Shown: positions 25,427 to 35,400 of the stretch, one piece after another
How the letters are laid out: each line of letters starts with the position of its first letter
Position numbering within the stretch: position 1 is the stretch's first letter
DNA from: Nocardia vinacea NBRC 16497
Lineage (GTDB): Bacteria; Actinomycetota; Actinomycetes; Mycobacteriales; Mycobacteriaceae
Assembly: GCF_000308835.1 (NCBI RefSeq)
Contig: NZ_BAGN01000414.1
Span: 1-61,343, forward strand
Length of the DNA: 61,343 bases
Direction of reading: 5' to 3'
Translations under genes and position numbers: made by a program
The notes under the pieces: model-generated
What the model saw: only the letters and a program-made list of their open reading frames with translations
Databases searched by the model: none
Told to the model about the DNA's origin: nothing

Positions 25427-26826
25427 GCGATCTCGTCGTACCGAACCTGGCCGCGTCCGCACCGCGCCTGCGTTCGGTCACCGGACGCTGGGTTGTCGCG
25501 GCGGGCGTGCTCGGTTCGGCGGTGGTGGTGCTCGACGCATCGGTCGTCAATATCGCTGTGCCGCAGATCGGTTCGAGTCTCGGCGACAATGTTGCCGATC
25601 TGCAGTGGGTGGTCGGTGGCTACACCCTGGCCCTGGCATCGCTGATTCTGGTCGGTGGCGCACTGGGAGATCGGCTGGGGCGACGCACGGTATTCATCTG
25701 GGGCAGTGTCGGTTTCGCGCTGGCATCTCTGGTGTGCAGTGTCGCGTCTTCGATGGACATGCTCGTTGCGGCGCGGGTCGTGCAGGGGATCGCGGGTGCG
25801 CTGATCACGCCGGGCAGCCTGGCATTGATCTCGGCTTCGATCGATCGCCGCGACCACGGTGCCGCAATCGGCTTGTGGGCCGGGCTCATCGGCGTCATCG
25901 AAGCGGTTGGACCGATTGTCGGTGGCTGGCTGACCGAGTTGGCCGGGTGGCGCTCGGTTTTCCTCATCAATGTGCCGTTCGCCATTGCCGTGGCCGTTGT
26001 GTCGGTACGTTACCTTCCGGAATCCCGGGATGCGGATGCGCGACCACTCGATCTGCCGGGGGCGGCGACCGCCGTTGCCGGACTGGGTGCGCTGACCTAT
26101 GGGTGCATCGGTGCGCGTGGATGGATATCGCTGCTCGGGGTGGCGTTGCTCGGGATATTCGCTGTGATCCAGATGCGTGGGGATCATCCGCTGCTGCCGC
26201 CGGCACTGTTCTCCTCGCGGGTATTCACCGCGGCCAACCTGGTGACTGCTGCCGTATACGCGGGTCTCGGTGGCGTCTACTTCCTGCTGCCATTGCAATT
26301 GCAGATGGTGGCGGGGTACTCGCCACTCGCGGCGGGCCTGGCGACGGTGCCGATTACCGGGATCATGTTGGTGTCGTCCGCGTCGGCCGGTCGATGGGCG
26401 CAGCGCCACGGCGCGCGTATCCCGATGATCCTCGGGCCCGCGCTGGCCGGGGTCGGTGCCCTGCTGCTGACCGAGATCGGACCGCGCGCAACCTATCTCA
26501 GCGCGGTTTTCCCGGGGACCGTCGTGCTCGGTGTCGGATTGGCAGTGTTCGTGGCTCCGCTGACCGGCGCGGTGTTCGCCGCGGTGTCGGCAACCGAATC
26601 CGGAATTGCCTCTGGGGTGAACAACGCGGTCGCCCGTACCGCACAGTTGCTCGCGGTCGCCGCACTGCCGGGGCTCGTCGGCATTTCCGGCGCGCGGCTC
26701 ACCGATGCCGTCGCGTTCGGCAATGGCTTCCGCGTTGCCTTGTTGGTCTGCGGCGCACTGCTTCTCTCCGGTGCGGTACTCGCCGCGACCCTGATGCCGC
26801 GATGGCCGGAACCATCGTTGCGGTAG
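25423..26826 (+). CDS. DHA2-type MFS transporter, coupled to egtD
   Basis: 467 residues with about 14 membrane helices, as in the drug:H+ antiporter-2 family. Motif A is GALGDRLGRR, motif C-like segments are GPIVGGWLTELAGWRSVFLI, and the first helix has the family's VVLDASVVNIAVPQI. ATG 25423 overlaps the egtD stop (ATGA), so co-translation is expected. The family exports hydrophobic or cationic small molecules with proton exchange. Given the coupling, export of hercynine, ergothioneine or a related betaine is an inference. It ends four bases before the convergent response regulator. Confidence 0.85.
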   Translation: MSDLVVPNLAASAPRLRSVTGRWVVAAGVLGSAVVVLDASVVNIAVPQIGSSLGDNVADLQWVVGGYTLALASLILVGGALGDRLGRRTVFIWGSVGFALASLVCSVASSMDMLVAARVVQGIAGALITPGSLALISASIDRRDHGAAIGLWAGLIGVIEAVGPIVGGWLTELAGWRSVFLINVPFAIAVAVVSVRYLPESRDADARPLDLPGAATAVAGLGALTYGCIGARGWISLLGVALLGIFAVIQMRGDHPLLPPALFSSRVFTAANLVTAAVYAGLGGVYFLLPLQLQMVAGYSPLAAGLATVPITGIMLVSSASAGRWAQRHGARIPMILGPALAGVGALLLTEIGPRATYLSAVFPGTVVLGVGLAVFVAPLTGAVFAAVSATESGIASGVNNAVARTAQLLAVAALPGLVGISGARLTDAVAFGNGFRVALLVCGALLLSGAVLAATLMPRWPEPSLR

Positions 26827-26830
26827 TCGG

Positions 26831-27565
26831 TCAGGCTGTGTGACTCGCCAGGGCGCTCAACACCATCGCCTCTTCGGCAACGACCGAATTCGGCACGGCG
26901 GCACCCGGATTCCACCGGTAGCCGTAGCTGTGGATGGTGGTAATCAGTCCTGGGCGGTTCAACTTGGTGCGCAGCGCATTCACGTGCACGTACAGCGCAT
27001 GCGATACCGCGACGAACGCATCGCCCCAGATGCGGTCGAGCAGCTGCTGACGGCTCACCGCGGTACCCGGCTGCTCGACCAGCGCCCGTAGCACCGCGAA
27101 TTCGACCCGGGTCAGCTGCACATTTCGACCGGCGACTTCAACGGTCCCGGCCTCCAGATCCACCCGAACATCGCCCGCGACGACCGTTGTCGTCGGCTCG
27201 GGCACCGCGCGCACCGGAAGGCGTCGCGTGATCGCGTACAGCCGGGCTGTCAACTCGGCCACCCGCGGCGGCTTCACCAGATAGTCGTCGGCACCACTGC
27301 GCAATGCCCGCACCACCGAGCGCTCGTCGGTATCCGCGGTGAGCATGACCACCGGCACCGAGCTGACTTCGCGCAGCTTGCGCAGCGCCGTCAGCCCGGA
27401 CATATCCGGCAGCTCGAGGTCGAGGATGACCGCGTGATAGCGATGATGAGTAACCAGCAGGTCCGAGCCCCGACGTTTGCGATCGGCGTGGTGCCCACGC
27501 TGGCGCAACTTGTGCACCAGTGCGTCGCCCGTAACGTCGTTATCGTCGACCACGATCAACCGCAT
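26831..27565 (-). CDS. OmpR/PhoB-family response regulator, orphan
   Basis: 244 residues. The receiver domain has the acidic pair VVDDND, phosphoacceptor Asp49 (ILDLELPD), the Thr in VVMLTAD and Lys in DYLVKPP. The C-terminal winged helix is OmpR-like (VQLTRVEFAVLRALVEQPG, VHVNALRTKLNRP, IHSYGYRW). No histidine kinase gene is adjacent; the upstream neighbour is gnd, 311 bases away. The kinase is therefore elsewhere or the regulator is unpartnered. Confidence 0.88.
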   Translation of the reverse strand: MRLIVVDDNDVTGDALVHKLRQRGHHADRKRRGSDLLVTHHRYHAVILDLELPDMSGLTALRKLREVSSVPVVMLTADTDERSVVRALRSGADDYLVKPPRVAELTARLYAITRRLPVRAVPEPTTTVVAGDVRVDLEAGTVEVAGRNVQLTRVEFAVLRALVEQPGTAVSRQQLLDRIWGDAFVAVSHALYVHVNALRTKLNRPGLITTIHSYGYRWNPGAAVPNSVVAEEAMVLSALASHTA

Positions 27566-27876
27566 ACCTGATCCCTCTGCGCTCGAATGCCGTGCCCGCC
27601 CGGCTTTGGCCGGGACCGGCTACTGCAATTCGAAATCTAGGGCAGTGGTGCGGCAAGATCATCCGCCATTCGCGGCGGAAACATCCGCATCAGCGGCACG
27701 TTGGGCGGGCCGAGAAGTTCAACGGTCCAGCATGGGGCGTGCTGGACCGACCGTGCCGCGATCAGCACGGTCGTCCATCCCATCATGAGTTCCGTGCGGC
27801 CGCGAGACGATCTTCGGTTCGTCCCGCGACACCAGCACCACGATAACGCGTTGCCACGATTGGGAATTGTGCTCGG
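27566..27876. other. Intergenic region between gnd and the response regulator, with two hairpins
   Basis: A perfect 10-bp stem (CGGTCCAGCA/TGCTGGACCG, 27723-27749) is followed by a second one (ACCGTGC/GCACGGT, 7 bp) ending near 27772. Both lie downstream of gnd on its strand and could end its transcript. No gene is visible in these 311 bases. Confidence 0.5.
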
Positions 27877-29322
27877 CTAGTCGGCCGGAACCTCGCTGCG
27901 GTCGCCGCTCCACAGCGTGTGGTACTTGCCCGGCGCATCGATGCGTTCGTAGGTGTGCGCGCCGAAGAAGTCGCGCTGGCCCTGGGTGAGGGCGGCGGGC
28001 AGGCGTTCGGCGCGCAGGGCGTCGTAATAGGACAGCGAGGATGCGAACGCGGGTACCGGGATGCCGAGCAGGGTGGCGGTGGCGACCACGCGGCGCCAGC
28101 TGTCGATGGCCGTCTCGATGGCCTCACGGAAGTACGGTGCGAGGATCAGGCTCGGCAGGGCCGGGTTCTGGTCGTAGGCTTCTTTGATCCGGTTCAGGAA
28201 CCGGGCCCGGATGATGCAGCCGCCGCGCCAGATGGTGGCCAGGTCGCCGGGGCGCAGGTTCCAGTTGTATTCGGCACTGCCCGCGGCGATCTGGTCGAAG
28301 CCCTGGGCGTAGGCGACGATCTTCGACGCGTAGAGCGCTTGGCGGATGTCCTCGGTGAATTGCGCGGTGTCGGTGGGTTTTTCGCCGAGCTTGCCCGCGG
28401 CCAGACCGACCGCGGCCTTGCGCTGGGCCCGCGAACCCGACAGCGCTCGCGCGAAGACCGCCTCGGCGATGCCGGTGACCGGGATACCCAGATCGAGTGC
28501 GGACTTCACCGTCCAGCGGCCGGTGCCCTTCTGCTCGGCCGCATCGACGATGACATCGACCAGCGGCTGCCCCGTCTTCGCGTCGACCTGGTTGAGCACC
28601 TCGGCGGTGATCTCGACGAGGTAGCTCTCCAGTTCCCCGGAGTTCCACTGCGTGAACACATCGGCGATCTGCTTGGCGTCGAGACCGAGCGCGTCGCGGA
28701 ACAGATGGTAGGCCTCGCCGATGAGCTGCATATCGGCGTATTCGATGCCGTTGTGCACCATCTTGACGAAGTGTCCGGAACCGTCGGGGCCGATATGGGT
28801 GCAGCACGGTGTGCCGTCCACTTGCGCCGCAATGGATTCCAGCATCGGACCGAGGGATTCGTAGGACTCGGTGGGGCCGCCGGGCATGATCGAGGGACCG
28901 TTGAGCGCGCCCTCCTCGCCACCGGAGATGCCCGCGCCGACGAAGTTCAACCCACGCGCGGCCATGGCGGCTTCGCGGCGGATGGTGTCGGTGTAGAGCG
29001 CGTTGCCGCCGTCGATGATGATGTCGCCGGGCTCCATCGCGTCGGCGAGTTCTTCGATGACCGCATCGGTCGGATCGCCCGCCTTGACCATGATCAGCAC
29101 CCGACGCGGCTTCTCCAGCGCCGCGACGAACTCCTCGATCGTCTCGGTGCGCACGAAGTTGCCGTCGCCACCGTGCTCGGCGAGCAGTGCGTCGGTCTTG
29201 GCGATGCTGCGGTTGTGCAGTGCCACGGTGTAGCCGTGCTTGGCGAAGTTCCGGGCGATATTGCTACCCATGACCGCCAGGCCGGTAACCCCGATCTGTG
29301 CGGATGCTGTTGCGGACGCCAT
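27877..29322 (-). CDS. gnd: 6-phosphogluconate dehydrogenase, decarboxylating (NADP-dependent type)
   Basis: 481 residues, the long form. It converts 6-phosphogluconate to ribulose 5-phosphate with NADPH formation in the oxidative pentose phosphate pathway. The Rossmann start is IGVTGLAVMGSNIARN, followed by IIDGGNALYTDT, the family signature GISGGEEGALNGPSIMPGG, the catalytic Lys in HFVKMVHNGIEYADMQ and the C-terminal FFGAHTYERID. The ATG gives a standard N-terminus. It stands alone between the giant gene and a response regulator; no zwf or other pathway gene is adjacent. Confidence 0.95.
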   Translation of the reverse strand: MASATASAQIGVTGLAVMGSNIARNFAKHGYTVALHNRSIAKTDALLAEHGGDGNFVRTETIEEFVAALEKPRRVLIMVKAGDPTDAVIEELADAMEPGDIIIDGGNALYTDTIRREAAMAARGLNFVGAGISGGEEGALNGPSIMPGGPTESYESLGPMLESIAAQVDGTPCCTHIGPDGSGHFVKMVHNGIEYADMQLIGEAYHLFRDALGLDAKQIADVFTQWNSGELESYLVEITAEVLNQVDAKTGQPLVDVIVDAAEQKGTGRWTVKSALDLGIPVTGIAEAVFARALSGSRAQRKAAVGLAAGKLGEKPTDTAQFTEDIRQALYASKIVAYAQGFDQIAAGSAEYNWNLRPGDLATIWRGGCIIRARFLNRIKEAYDQNPALPSLILAPYFREAIETAIDSWRRVVATATLLGIPVPAFASSLSYYDALRAERLPAALTQGQRDFFGAHTYERIDAPGKYHTLWSGDRSEVPAD

Positions 29323-29490
29323 ATATCAGCCCTCTCCGTTCGGCCTTGTTACCTTCAGTCCGAAGCCTAGCCCTAGTCCGGTTCGGCCCTTCGGTCGTGT
29401 TCGGCAGCACCTACGGGTGCAGGCGGAATTTGTTCGGTGCTGTCGGAGCCTGCCGTGACAGCCATGGCGACCGCGGTGCCCGCCCGCGAC

Positions 29491-32400
29491 TCAGAGCGGT
29501 TCCTCCGGTTCGTCTGGGCGCCCGGCATCTCCTGGGCCGCATCCGCTGAGCACCATGGGGTTCGCTTCGTTGTGCACAGGGGCGGTCGTCTGGTCCACCC
29601 AGATTTCGCGTGCGCGTCGCGGGCTGATGCCGAGGGCGGCCGCGATGGCATCGGCGCCAGGGGGCATCGCGCCCGGCGCCGGGACTCGTGCGCGTTGATC
29701 ATCTGCGGTGCCGTCGGCGACGACTGCCGCTTGCGCGTCGGGATCCGGAAATACGCTGAGGGCCATGCGCCGGGTCCAGTTGCCGATCCGCCCGAGGATA
29801 TGGCCGACACCGGCGAGCACATCGGTTCCGGTGCCCCACACCAACTCGCGCAGTTTTCCGGGGAGAATGCCGAGCAGGTACTGGTCGACAACCTGCATCA
29901 TGTACTCCTCGGTCCGTCGGCTGCCGATCATCGACCAGAGCCGGGCGGCCAGATACCGCGAGCGCAGGTACTCGTCCGAATCGGGGTCGAGCGCGCGGCA
30001 GCCGGGGAAATGCAGTGCCGACCACAGGTCGTCCTTCAGATGCGCATCCCAGAACGCGAATTCATCGGGGGTGAGCACTCTGCGCATCCGCGCGCGGTCT
30101 TCGTCGAGCATCGGCCTGCCCGAGTAGTACTGCATCCGGCCGCGTGCGATAGCCAGGAGCTGTGGCAGCTCGTCCCACGATGTGTCGCGGGCGAACTGCT
30201 GCCCCCTGCTGATGCGGTCGGCGGTATTTCGGTTGCTCGAATGCTCCGGCTCGTCTTCGGGCATCGTCCGGAACTTGTACACGGTGGTCGTCTTATCGCC
30301 CTGCACCCTTTTGACCTGTTTGAAGAACAGTGAGCCGGGGCTGGTGCGTGGCAGGTGCAACAGCTGCTCGACCTTCAAACCCGTTGCCACGAGCAGGGTG
30401 AGGGTTACATAGACCGGAAATCGTTCCAGTATCCGGCCCAACTCGAGGAAGTCCTTCTCAGTGAGCTCCACTTCGCGTAGCTTTTCGATTTCTCTCGAGA
30501 ACAACGCGTCGAACCATGCACCCCGATTGCTGACCCAATCGTCGCCGTAGGGCTCCCCGGGCTCGGGCAGCGGCAGGTCGCGGATGTACCGGAAGGCCTC
30601 CGGATCGATCTCGAGCAGCTGCCGCTTCAGGTCGGCGATGGTTTCGAGTTCCTCGGCGGTGAACCATTTCGGATCGTTCTCGGGGGCGGTGGAGTCGGCA
30701 GGTGGTGCCGTGATCGGCCCCCGGCGGGAGTCTTCGGCAGGCGGATCCGGCTGTTTTCCGGTCGGCCTGAAGGCGTGCGCGTAGTCACCGAGATTCGGGT
30801 CGGCCGCGAATACCACCCCGGTGCGCTGCCGCTCGCGCAACGCCGCCAGTGGATCGCGATCGATGCCGGTCAGGTCCGGACGCTTGCCATCGGGAAGGTC
30901 GAGAGCCGCTGCCACGTCAGGTACGGCACCGGTATGCGCGCGATCGAGTTCGCCTACCCCGGCCCGCCGCCACGGCGATGATGTGGCCGGGGGTGCCGAC
31001 GGGCCGGGTACAAGCCGGGTTCCGTTGTCCGCCGGTCGGTTCGGCTCGGCCACACCTTCCGGTTCATCGTCACCCACGACAACGGCGAGTGCGATCTCGT
31101 TCGCCCGCCACCAGCGCAGCTCGCGCAGTCGACCGGTCGCGGTCGCGGCGGGCCGGTGCCGCGCACGTTCGGCGAGGTCGGCTCTGCCCGCACAGACCAG
31201 GGCGATATTGTGCAGCGAAATCGTCGGCTGCCGCGGTTCGAGGTAGGCCAGGTAACCGCCGTGGATCCGCTGGACACTGCGGACTGTCGACGGCATCGCG
31301 GCCGCGAGCCGGACCGCACCCCAGGGGCCGACCGGGCTACTGCCATGGGTGAAGCCGAAGTACCGGTCGGTCGGCTCCGGGGTGGCGCTCCCGGCTTTCG
31401 TCACCGGATCGCGGTCGTCGGCCACCGCGAATACGTTGTCGGCGCCGATGCCGAATTCGTCCGCATGGGCCATCGGCCCGGCACCAGGGGATCCGGTCAG
31501 CACCACCTGATCGAGATGGGCGGCCAATCGGCCCCCGATGCCCGCGTAGCACAGTGTGGTCGAGCCATAACTGTGTGCGACAACGGTTCTCAGTCGCGGC
31601 CGTGCCGCACCCCCGGGCAGGTTCGCCCAGGCGGCGCGTGTCGCGTCATAGGCGGCGATGTCGGCGGCCACGATATAGCTGCCTTGCTCGGCAAGTTCCG
31701 AGGATCTGATCTCCTCGATCGTGTTCGGATGATGGAAACCGATATCGATGATGGTCGCCGTCGGGACGCCCGGATTGTGTCGGGCCGACTCGACGTACTG
31801 CGCAATACCGGCCTGCGTCCGTTTCGGCAATTTCTGCAGGGTATTACCCGCTCCGCCGAGTTGCCGTGTCACGATCGCCGCCTCGTCCGCGTCGTCGATC
31901 GATACGATGATCCGGCCATCGCCGTCGTAGGCGGTCGCGTCGAATGCGATCAATTGCACTGGCGGCGAACCGTACTCGCGTACATCCTGCTCGAGTGCGG
32001 CCAGGTGCTGGACGGTTCTGACCAGATTGGTCAGATGGACCTTCTGCTCGGGCGAGAGTGCGCGGCCGGGCCGTCCGAGACCGAGCAGTGTCCTTGCCTC
32101 GGCAAGGAGTCCCGTGTGATCGGCATTGTCCTTGCGTTTCAGGAAGCCTTTGAGGTCGTCGATGATCGATCGACGGTTCGCCTCGTCCCGAACCGAGTAC
32201 GGAACACCGTCGGCATTACCGATCTGATGCGGATGCGACAGGATCAGGGCGGCCTGCTGTGGAAGGGGGAGGGAGTTCCACCACCGCGCCACCGCGTGGG
32301 CGCGGGCAGTCGACGCCTGGACCACGTCATTCGGATCCACCGGCGTCGTCAAGGACAGCAGCGTCGCGTCCGGGCCGAGGAACGTCCGCAACTGGGCGAT

Positions 32401-35400
32401 GGCGCCGGCAGCCAACTGTCTCAACTGGACGGGTCCCAACCCGAGCCGGTCCACCAGAGCCTGGGCGCGGTCCGGCATCGCGGGTTCGGCGTCGGCGAGA
32501 GCATTCCCATTCGTTTCGGTGGCCGGAGTATCCCGGGCATGCCATAAGCGCTTGCCTGCGTTGCGCTTCAGCGCGGACCACGGGGTGGCACGATCATCCT
32601 GCGTCCGCTCGTCACTGCCGCGCCCTCGGTGGCCGGGTAACCGGTGCGCGTGACCCTTCAAGTCCTTTCCATAGGCGTTCAGCACTCCGCGCTCGTCCGA
32701 CTGGTTGCCGCGCGGCGCCTCGCTGAACTCGCCCGGCCTGCCGCCGACGACGTCGAGGACATGATCGACGCCCGCGGGGTCCGGCAGCGCGGCCGCAGCC
32801 GAACTCTGCCATGGGGTCGATGCGGGCTCGTCGGCTTCGTGGTGCGGGGAACGGCCCGATTCGTCGGGTCGGGCCGAATTCGCAGGAGCCTTCGGTTCGG
32901 TGGATCCCTGCGGTTGCGGATCCGAAGGGTGCCATGGCGTCGGTGTGGGCTGGTCGGTGGCCGGGGTGTCGAGGCTCGGCGACTGCTCGGCGTAGTAAGT
33001 GGATCGGAGCATGGCGTAGCGCGCCGATGACGCCGCGACCGGGGCGAAGTCCCCAGGCGGGACGAAATTTAGTATGGCCGTTCGGATCGCGGCTCGGCCG
33101 GTTTGCGCGAGGGCCTCGCGCTGCGCCGGTGGAAGTTTCCAGCCGCGGGCCAATTCGTCGGCGATCTCCGCATACGCGTGGAAGATCTGGTCCTGAATCT
33201 GCGACTCCTCGGGACTGCCGGGACGGGTTGCGATCAGGTTCCAGAACAGCAGTTCTTGAATCGGGTCCGCGAGCGGGGAATTCGGATGGGCGGGGAATCG
33301 CACCAGAATGTCTGCCAAGACGTTGGTAGGTATACCGAGGGCGTCTCGGAGCTTCCGGAGGAAGAGAATGCCGGGTCGGCTGCTACCGCTCTCGATATCG
33401 ACTATCGCGGTGACCGACCTTTCGGTCAGCTCGGCAAATTGCGGCAGTGTCATTCCGCGATGGATCCGAAGGGCGTGTAGCCAGTCGTTCAAAGATTTAC
33501 AGTAGGCGGGATCGGGAATCGCTTCTCCGGTATCGTCCGGAATTCTCCGATGGTATTTCCATGACATCGCGAGATCGTTCCACGGCCCTGCGGGGTGCAG
33601 GAAGCGATGGTATGCCTCCACTATGAAGGCTTCGTCGTCCTGCCGTCCCTCTTCTTCGTGGGCTCGGATCGTATGCTTCGAATATCCGAATCTACGCGCC
33701 GCCTCCGCTCTGGTGAGATTATTCGATCGCCGCAGGTAGTGGAGATACTCTCCGAAAGATTCGACCGCGTAGAAACTAGGGAAAACAAGGTTGTGTCGCG
33801 GTAGATAGTCGAAGGTCTCCGCGAGCTCGTCGAAGGTTATTGCATAGGCGGTAGGATTTGCTTCGAGCAGGTCCGCTACGGCCGCCTCGGGTGGACGGGC
33901 CGCGCCGGTCTCCCAACGCCTGATGGTGTACACGGCCTTTTTGATACGCTCGGCAACATCCGACTGTGTCAATCCCGCGATCGGTTTTCCGGTGTTGGCG
34001 GTGTTTCGACGGAACAGAATGTATTCGCCGATGTGGTCGTATCCTTCCGGATATGCGGGCTCGCCATTCGGTGTGCATAGCGCAGGGAGGAGTCGTGCGA
34101 CGCGATCATACGTTCGGCGGGCACCCGGCACGCGCCGCAACAATGCGCGCACGGCTGGTATGTCCAGTTCTCTTCGGCCCTGTTCCGCCGCTTTCCATGT
34201 TCCCGGCCTTACACCGAGCAATTCGTCCATCCGGCCGGCCGTTGCTCCGAGGTAATGACGCACGCTGGACAACCAGGTTGCCATATCATCGGTTTCCGGA
34301 GCTGGGAACTGTCCCACCTGCTCCATGGTGTCGGTGTCCGCATCGAATCCCGCACGGGCCAGCCAGCGATATACCTGCGCCATATCGAGTTTGTACATTG
34401 CCAGGTAGTCGGCGAGGCCTTGTCTCGGCAGTCCGGATGTGTCCTCCCTTCGCGTCAGGTACCACTCGATGAACCGCTGTTCCTCGGGTGCATACTGCGC
34501 GTTGTTGTCCGCTTCGGCTACGGTGGCCACAGCAACTGGGGGCGGCGTTCCTCGGCTACCGCGTGCGGGGATGCGGTCCAGGTCGAGATATCCCAGGCGT
34601 AGCGCGGCGACCACGGCCTCTGTGCGGTCGCGGACCCCGAGCTTCCGGAAGAGAAGTGACAGTGCGGATTTGAGTGTCTCGACGGGCTGCTGCCGCGCAG
34701 ACGCGATTCGTCCGTTCGAGTTGCCTGCTGCGACGAGGCGCAACATTTCGATTTCAGTAGGCGACAGTCGGTGGGATTCATCTTTCAGTGGCAGGTCGTC
34801 CAAGTCGAGATAGCCCCGGTGCAATGCCTGAATTACGGCTTCGGTTCGGCCGCGCACGCCGAGATCTTCGATAATCTCGGTAATCCGTCCGGTCGTCTCG
34901 CCGACTGCGGCACGTCGGAGTGCGTCCACTTCCCGGTCGGTTAGTTCTCGGCTCGGTGTCGCGCGTAATTTCGGCAGATTGTCCAGATCGAGAATTCCCT
35001 GGCGCAGTGCTCGCACGACCGCCTCGGTTCGAGTGCGTGCACCGAATATCCGCAGAATGTTTCTGACGCTGTTTGCCGCGCTGGCCGCCGATGTACCCAA
35101 GGTTTGCGCGATGTCCTCATATGTACTGTCCGTAGTAAGGAGATGCAATACTTGGCGATCTCGATCATCCAACCGCCGCGCGGCCGCGGGATCCGGTTCA
35201 GGAATCTCGCGCAATGCCAGAATCTCATAGCGGAGTGCCTGAACGACGGCGCTGGTTCGGTCGCGGGCCCTGAGCTTCCGGAAAAGACTTCGCCTGTGTT
35301 GCTCGATATAGTCGGTCGAGGTGCCGGCGGCAATTTCGCTGTAGGTCTGGCTCGCCGCGATCCCACGGAGTATCTCGAGCTCGATTTCGGACAATTCGGG

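Noticed and set aside
27919..29370. 483-codon frame antisense to gnd
   Set aside because: Mirror frame of 6-phosphogluconate dehydrogenase without motifs of its own.
29408..29421. Small hairpin (GCACC/GGTGC) between the giant gene and gnd
   Set aside because: A five-base stem without a U-tract is too weak to call a terminator.
31156..32547. 463-codon plus-strand frame inside the giant gene
   Set aside because: It covers the conserved DUF1023 domain on the other strand and has shadow composition. The other plus-strand frames in 29.5-50.7 kb were rejected for the same reason.
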